The notes beneath the pieces were generated by a model, which saw only the letters and a list, made by a program, of their open reading frames with translations, was not told the origin of the DNA and searched no databases. Positions 58,644 through 64,000 of a stretch of DNA of 64,000 nt are shown in pieces. Numbering within the stretch: position 1 is the first letter of the stretch; every line of letters starts with the position of its first letter. The position numbers and the translations under genes were made by a program. The DNA is from Coccinella septempunctata (lineage: Eukaryota; Arthropoda; Insecta; Coleoptera; Coccinellidae): contig NC_058198.1 in assembly GCF_907165205.1 (NCBI RefSeq), positions 8,719,001 to 8,783,000 on the forward strand, in the 5' to 3' direction.

Positions 58644-58929
58644 AGCTGCATTCACAATCAATTCGCGGGCCGAAGTGCACTTCGGCACGAAATTTACCAT
58701 TCGCAATAATCTTGGAACCAAATACTCAAATGAATCAAAAATGTAACTGATCAAAACATAAGCATCGGCATCATCCATAGCCGGCACGAAATTTCTTGCC
58801 GAAGTGGTAGTTTGCAACTTGCAAGTAATTTTGTCTTGAATTTCATTGTGAATGGTAACAGAGAACGCCATCTGCTAAGCTTCCGTGCTGAAGTGCACTT
58901 CGGCCCGTGAATTGATTGTGAATGTAGCT
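58644..58929. mobile_element. Palindromic MITE, 286 bp, TCA duplication
   Basis: The ends AGCTGCATTCACAATCAATT and AATTGATTGTGAATGTAGCT belong to roughly 46-bp inverted repeats, which include the perfect palindrome GCCGAAGTGCACTTCGGC. TCA flanks both sides (58641-58643 and 58930-58932). A 3-bp duplication points to a PIF/Harbinger-like mover, although TWA is more usual there. A second internal inverted pair (ACCATTCGCAATA / CATTGTGAATGGTA) lies inside. Confidence 0.75.
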
Positions 58930-59372
58930 TCACTAAAACCCCTTAGAAGTCTTGAACTGGATGATAAGATGCAGACCTCGGTATTGCAAATTCAACTCAT
59001 GAAAAACAGGGGCACTATGGTTTGAGAGGTTAGGGAACACTAGAACTCCTTCCTTTTTTTTGGTCTCTGACTATTCGAGGCATCAATTCTAGCAGACGAT
59101 CGATTTCTTCTGTTGATATTGTGCTCCAAGCAAATTTCCAATTTGTGTTCCTCAGCTGCAGAGTATAATAAAGCAGTTGCATTATAATTTTCTAACCCTC
59201 GATACACTTGACAGAAGAGGAGTAAGAAGGATTTTTATTGGAGCAAAACGTTTCTGTGGTATAGGAAGAGAAGAATGGGTCTAGCAGAAACTGAAGGGTC
59301 CAGATTCTGTGATAAGGCCATCCCAGAGACTGTAGTTCATTAGAACTCTGGAACTGGATGTCATGCTGTATA
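58930..59372. other. No confident feature
   Basis: Around 59200-59340 the plus strand gives LAETEGSRFCDKAIPETVVH, which might be a decayed LINE tail like that at 50470-50790. It is too weak to call. Confidence 0.25.
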
Positions 59373-60238
59373 CAGGGTGTATTTGAAGGTGAGGTTCTTT
59401 TTCAACAGAAGGTAGACCTGGTCAAAATGAAGCGTTTCACCAAAAATCACCAATACAAAACTGAAAATGATTACTGAAATAGATCGTAATACGACCCTAA
59501 ACCGTTTGTTAGCTGAATTATCGCAAAGCAGTGGGAAAACACTTATCTCCTGATTCGACCATGTGGTTTCGTTTAGGATAGTGGCTCGTTCGATATTTAC
59601 GTGGTAATGAAAATGGAAACTTAGGATTGCTAAATTGTTCTCATCATTTTTTAGTAACTTACATGATTTCATGAAATGGCTCATTTCGATACCAACTGAC
59701 AGAAGAGACCTAGGACACAAGTGTAAAATATAAAATAATACTTCGAAGTCTCACCAATAAAATTCGTCTAAAATACTCACGAATTTTTTCACAATGGGCA
59801 TCTCAATCTCCTTGTTCGAACATTCCAACAATCGTCGAAAAAATGGGATGAAATGGGGAAACATCATAGCACTTTTTCAACATAACTAACATAAGCACTT
59901 TCAAGAAACTGCCTCGATTCCCAACATTTTTTTTTCGCCCTAAATAACACGATACAACAATTATGATTCTCTCAAAAGTGACCTGATGCACCTAATCCGA
60001 TGAACTTGGTACTGAACCATTCATTGTCCAGCCATATGTTTATGTTTTGTTTGGTTTTTGCTATGCCGGAGTCACCTTCCACATTCCCGTACTTGAAATT
60101 CGATGAAATTTTGTCGAACTTCTAGGGGTTGTATCTCAGCCATCTTGGATATTTTATATAGAAAATTTTTGGTTAAACAACTTATTTCGATGAGTTCTAC
60201 TTTCTGTCAAAAAAAGCCTTACCTTTGAAAATTCCCTG
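59373..60238 (-). mobile_element. MITE family A, copy 4, inverted (866 bp)
   Basis: TA at 59371-59372, then CAGGGTGTATTTGAAGGTGA. The other end reads GAAAATTCCCTG, followed by TA at 60239-60240. Collinear with copies 1-3 on the opposite strand. The conserved frame is open on the minus strand (59361-59720), reading GIEMSHFMKSCKLLKNDENN. Confidence 0.9.
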
Positions 60239-61354
60239 TATATATTATTTATGAATACTCACCCTGCCTAACTGGTGAATAGAATAGTTGCAACGTTTTG
60301 TGTGGAAACCCCAGAATACTGTAAATATTGAATTTTACCCCGAATTAGATGTTTTCATCTAATTTTCATTTCACCGGAAAAATTTGTTACAAACGAAATG
60401 CTGGGGTAAATAGTTCATAACATAATCTGAACGTACGTGACAAAAACATTGAAGTTGAAATTATCAGGATGCTGGTCGAAAGTATACATCATACAAGTAT
60501 AATCCTGTTATTCAGCACAGCGGTATATGTAGGTATTCATAATTCGATCAATGCACGTATGCTATTCCAATGTCAATACTAAGTTTTGAAGGGTTTTATC
60601 CGTGAAATGAATTTGTTTTCGGGAAAATTCACACTAGAATAGAGAAAAAAAGGATAGGGGATGTTCCGGAGAGAAGGAATTAAATTACGTCTACCGATTC
60701 TATTCACGTAGTCATTCGATTTCGCTTGGAAAACTTCGATATTTCTCGTAAAGGTATACTCTACATGCAACGCTGCTCCTGGAATACCAAAATGGCATTT
60801 TATTTCCGGCTTCTGCTGAGCATTCGGGGAAGCAACAAGGGCAAATAAAATACATACATATCCTGGCAATTATACGCTCAACTGCCACGTCTCCCTGATG
60901 GGATGTGATTCGATTCACCGTTACCTGGATTTTCAATCAATAAAAAACATTTCACTCTCATTATAGCTCTCGTCATATGTTATATTGAAAGGAAATCTCA
61001 TTCCACATATTGCAGTTAACACGAATCAACATTGAATTCGTTTTAACAAAAAAACTTTTGAGAGAATATGGTTCCAAATTAAGATAGTGAATTTTTTCAA
61101 CGAAAATGTCAAAGGAAATTAATCTTCAACCTGGATTTTGCCAATAGATAATTATAATCAAGAGATGTAGAGTTGAAAATGTCAGAATTTCATCTTTGTT
61201 TCCTTCCAATATTTGATCTCGTAGTTTTTCTTGAAGGAGTAGGTTTATGGAAACTGATTAGTATAGTATTTTAACAAAATTAATCATGTTTCAAGACATT
61301 CACATTATTAGCAACTTCCTCAATCTTTCAGCTCTACACAAGCAAAAAAAAGAA
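60239..61354. other. No feature recognised
   Basis: The minus frame 60579-60869 reads like a short secretory leader, but its first codon is TTG directly after a TAA, so it is not a usable start. Nothing else is seen. Confidence 0.35.
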
Positions 61355-61405
61355 TCGAAAATCAATAATATCAAAGGCCTTTGTTGAGTCAAGCAAAGCT
61401 AGAAG
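61355..61405 (-). pseudogene. Possible reverse transcriptase motif A fragment
   Basis: The minus strand reads LLALLDSTKAFDIIDFRF, matching the LLDLSKAFDTIDH motif A of LINE reverse transcriptases, with the catalytic Asp of the FD pair present. Flanking translation loses similarity within about 15 residues on either side. It lies just beyond the 3' end of the LINE copy at 61715-63150 and may be an unrelated scrap. Short motif length makes chance possible. Confidence 0.35.
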
Positions 61406-61714
61406 TTTTCGTAGATATTACATGCTGATAATCCTCTGATTATTATTAAAAAATTGAAAAAGAAAACTTGCAAAAAATCGACGCATATTTATGCCTCAAA
61501 CATTGATCGCTCAATCAGTAAAATGATGAAAAACCTGAAACTTGATGAAGGAGAGGTGTCAATTTTCCGTCAAAATCAATTTTCAGACATCAACAATACC
61601 CAGGAATTTCGGAGGAGGTTAGGAGATGAATTTTGCTCCTGTTTCATTAAATTATTTCTATTATACTACAGTGCGAGTCTCTCTGTATCTGTGGATTGTA
61701 AGAAATGAAGCTGT
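61406..61714. other. No confident feature
   Basis: The 84-codon plus frame at 61454-61708 starts at an alternative codon and has no recognised motif. The LINE 3' region begins near its end. Confidence 0.3.
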
Positions 61715-63150
61715 TTACAAAATAAGCTGAAATTTTTCACATTGAAGGGCTTCTCGCACTTCAAAAATTGATCCTTTTCTCGAAGAAAAAGAAAATTTAA
61801 GGAGAGTTCTCCAAGTTACAAGAAAATTTTACCGGAAATAGAAAAAAAAAACAAAAGCAGAAAGATGTGACACTATAATATTGAGTTCTATATATCAGAT
61901 TGACCCAAAATTCAAAACTCGATTCAAAAAAATTCAGAATCTGTATGAATAGCCCTAAAACCATACTCAAAATTTATAAATGGGACAATGATTAACCAGA
62001 TGATTTATGGTTTCTTCTGGTTCCCCGCATTCACAACTATATAGGGCTTTTATCTGAATTCCATCGGAAAAACATACTATTGCAACGACCTGTTCTTATA
62101 CGATTCAAAATACACCATATTTTCCTGGGAAAATCAAAACCAGGAACTGTAATCGAGGAATCACTAACTGATTTTTGGTTGAAAAAAGTTCACGTATTCT
62201 ATTAAGGCTGTCCAATATCCTTGTTCCTTACATTCGAATTAAGGAAAGAGTTGGATCATAAGGGTTTACTCGACTTCAATCTGGGAATCGTATTTTGTGG
62301 AATATAGGACAGAATTGGAAATGAGTTGGGAGAGGAGTTAATTTTATTCCAAGAATTTATAACTGCACTCTGTCTACGAATATGGGCAGTACAATGTTTG
62401 AAAGAACTGGTAACCATTGAATAGGTGAAGATCTAATAGTTCCAGTTATAATTTTCATAGAAAAGTACGCTGTGCATCAATTTTTTGCACATGAGTACTC
62501 AAAACCCAAACGGGGCAACAATATTCAGCAGCTGAAAAAACCAAAGCTAGGTCTGCTGTTCGAAGGGTAGTTGCATCAGCACCCCATGAAGCACCAGCTA
62601 GTTTATGCAGGATATTATTCCTAGTTTTCAACTTAAGACGCAAATTTTCCAAATGGGCTTTCAAATTTAGCGAGGAATCCAGCTTTACTGCTAGATATTT
62701 TGGATTGCAGTTATGTTCCAAAAAAGAATTACCGAAAACTACTCTCAATTTTCTATATTTTTGATGATTATTCAAATGGAAACACGAAACCTCGGTTTTA
62801 TTTGGGTTAGGACGCAAATGCCACTCGAAACAGTAATTCCTCAAAATTTCTAAATTTGTAGATGGATTTTTCTCTATACCTCTAAAATCGGAATGACGGA
62901 ATGCGAGGGCAAAATTATCCTCGTATATAAATTTCCCAGAAGAAGTAAGGATATCACACAGATATAAATTGAAAAGAAGGGATGCTTAAACTGATCCTTG
63001 TGGAAGACCGTTATTCAAAGTTTTCAAATTAAATCAGTTAAAGCTATACTATTTCTATCATTAACATTACAGCCCCTCATAACATGATGTGAATTGAAAT
63101 CACCACAGTGAAATGAAGGGTGAAAAACATTTATATTGAAATTTACAGGC
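61715..63150 (-). mobile_element. Jockey-like LINE, internally deleted copy 2
   Basis: Collinear with 8860-10290. Minus-strand order: endonuclease piece HCGDFNSHH...NVNDRNSIALTDLI (about 63130-63040), the same jump into the NNGLPQGSV motif B region (about 63010), decayed IYEDNFALAF in place of the YADD box, thumb region 62455-62844 (RLKLKTRNNILHKLAGASWG), then the C-terminal part and the shared 3' untranslated region to about 61715. Several frameshifts and stops are present, more than in copy 1 near the tail. Confidence 0.8.
62455..63130 (-). pseudogene. EN/RT polyprotein pseudogene, copy 2
   Basis: Remnant of the LINE ORF2 for nicking and target-primed reverse transcription. The endonuclease block keeps GDFNSHH, the canonical catalytic-loop form, while copy 1 has GDFKSQN; the following WGY is lost here (MRGC). 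Motif B is intact for a few residues (NNGLPQGSV) and then hits a stop. The longest open stretch, 62844 down to 62455, covers CFEWHLRPNPNKTEVSCFHL, the KLDSSLNLKAHLENLRL thumb segment and AAEYCCPVWVLSTHVQKIDA. It lacks everything between the endonuclease fragment and motif B, exactly as copy 1 does. Confidence 0.8.
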
Positions 63151-63354
63151 CAGAAATCATTTGGAGGCACCTTTCCTAATTAACTCAAGACTTGGAACTG
63201 TGGATTTTTCAACGTAAGCTAAACCGAACTTTTTGTTTTGACAAAAAATTATTTTCAAATTGCCAATTGACCAGGTTGATCAGATTCTTAAATTTTCGAA
63301 TTAGTCGATATTTGTTGAATGTCTCTTCGACAATGAGAAATAAGGTTCTGTTAT
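63151..63354. other. No feature recognised
   Basis: Short unique stretch between the LINE and the family D repeat. Confidence 0.3.
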
Positions 63355-63520
63355 TTGGTACGTATATGTAACTCGATACACCCTTCAAGAATAGTCATGA
63401 GAATTAGGATTGCCATTTGAAAAATTATGGAAGACGTCATATAGCAAATTTAGGACACACTGTATAACATTTTTTCACATCAAGAATCGACAATTCAAAA
63501 TACTAATCAACCTGTGCGAG
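63355..63520 (-). repeat. Repeat family D, copy 2 (inverted)
   Basis: Reverse complement of 53014-53185, with shared blocks ATAGTCATGAGAATTAGGAT and TTTTTTCACATCAAGAATCG. Confidence 0.6.
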
Positions 63521-64000
63521 CACATTCACAATAAAAGAAACATCTCGCATATATCATAAAATAACTTAGAGTCTCAGAATGTCTTCTTACATGAAGTTTT
63601 CAAATAGTAAGAGTCTAATTTCGATTCTTATGTATTCATGTATATTTTTTCGTCAAGAAATCAACATATTTTTCATCATTGGTGTATAAGATCGAAGTCT
63701 AGATTCCTTGTTGGTGTTGTAATAAAAAATGAACATACGCGAGAAATTTGCGTACTCTGCTTTCAGTTCCACTCTATAAATCGATCGCATGGGGTTGATC
63801 TCGAGCAATTTCGATAACAGCCCTCGATGGAATTCATAGCATGCTGTGCCTCATATTCCCTTTCCATCAGAATCACGTAGAGATAGACCTATATTTCTAC
63901 CCAATCAATTCTTCATTCTCCTAAGAGTTATGGTTCCATAATGTGGATATGGAAATTGCCAAATGGAACGTAAACATCCGGAAATAATAATATTTTCTGA
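63521..64000. other. No feature recognised
   Basis: Unique AT-rich sequence to the window end. Confidence 0.4.

Noticed and set aside
60579..60869. Minus-strand frame resembling a signal peptide (GYVCILFALVASPNAQQ)
   Set aside because: The frame opens with TTG immediately after an in-frame TAA, so there is no eukaryotic start; no upstream exon acceptor was convincing.

Overview
This is an AT-rich eukaryotic, almost certainly insect, nuclear window. The evidence is dense Tc1/mariner remnants with TA target duplications, short TIR elements, jockey-like non-LTR retrotransposons with a Cys/His tail, hAT-type elements with 8-bp duplications, and no prokaryote-like gene packing. A beetle is my guess, but nothing in the sequence fixes the order. 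No complete cellular gene is visible. The window looks like very large introns or intergenic DNA filled with transposons and satellites. The long reading frames are transposase or reverse-transcriptase relics, or chance frames.

Layout. 0-6 kb: a candidate coding first exon (861-1002), small MITE pieces and a Tc1-like remnant. 6-19 kb: three copies of an ~880-bp TA-flanked MITE (family A), a deleted jockey-like LINE (8.86-10.39 kb), a short retroposon with a hammerhead-like core (10.48-10.83 kb), a broken Tc1-like transposase (13.8-14.7 kb) and a TIR-bounded Tc1-like relic (16.3-17.3 kb). 19.1-21.2 kb: a MITE containing two nested insertions, one of them a hAT-type element with a perfect 8-bp duplication. 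23.2-27.0 and 29.7-32.9 kb: two arrays of one diverged satellite family (203-bp, and 171/163-bp monomers) on either side of a GC-rich segment with a candidate coding first exon (27649-27739).

33.8-44.5 kb: more MITEs, a 710-bp tandem duplication, a hAT-type element inserted in another hAT-type element (37.15-39.33 kb), and a dead mariner (43.4-44.5 kb). 45-53 kb: a 261-bp MITE, a second copy of the repeat-bearing hAT-type element, a shredded Tc1 pseudogene, a LINE tail fragment and a third exon candidate with a strong splice donor (51422). 53-64 kb: a foldback repeat, a five-unit ~396-bp tandem array capped by an inverted copy, a palindromic 286-bp MITE, an inverted family A MITE and a second jockey-like LINE copy.

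How parts relate. Families A, B and C share CAGGGTG-like ends next to TA, and the left side of the Tc1-like pseudogene at 13.8 kb has a similar motif, so one transposase group may have moved them. The two LINE copies share the same internal EN-to-RT junction, so the deleted form itself was probably mobilised. All three exon candidates are on the plus strand and the first two end in the same splice phase, which would fit alternative first exons of a gene whose body lies outside the window. That is inference only. Coordinates of repeat edges are accurate to a few bases where terminal repeats or duplications are quoted, and otherwise approximate.
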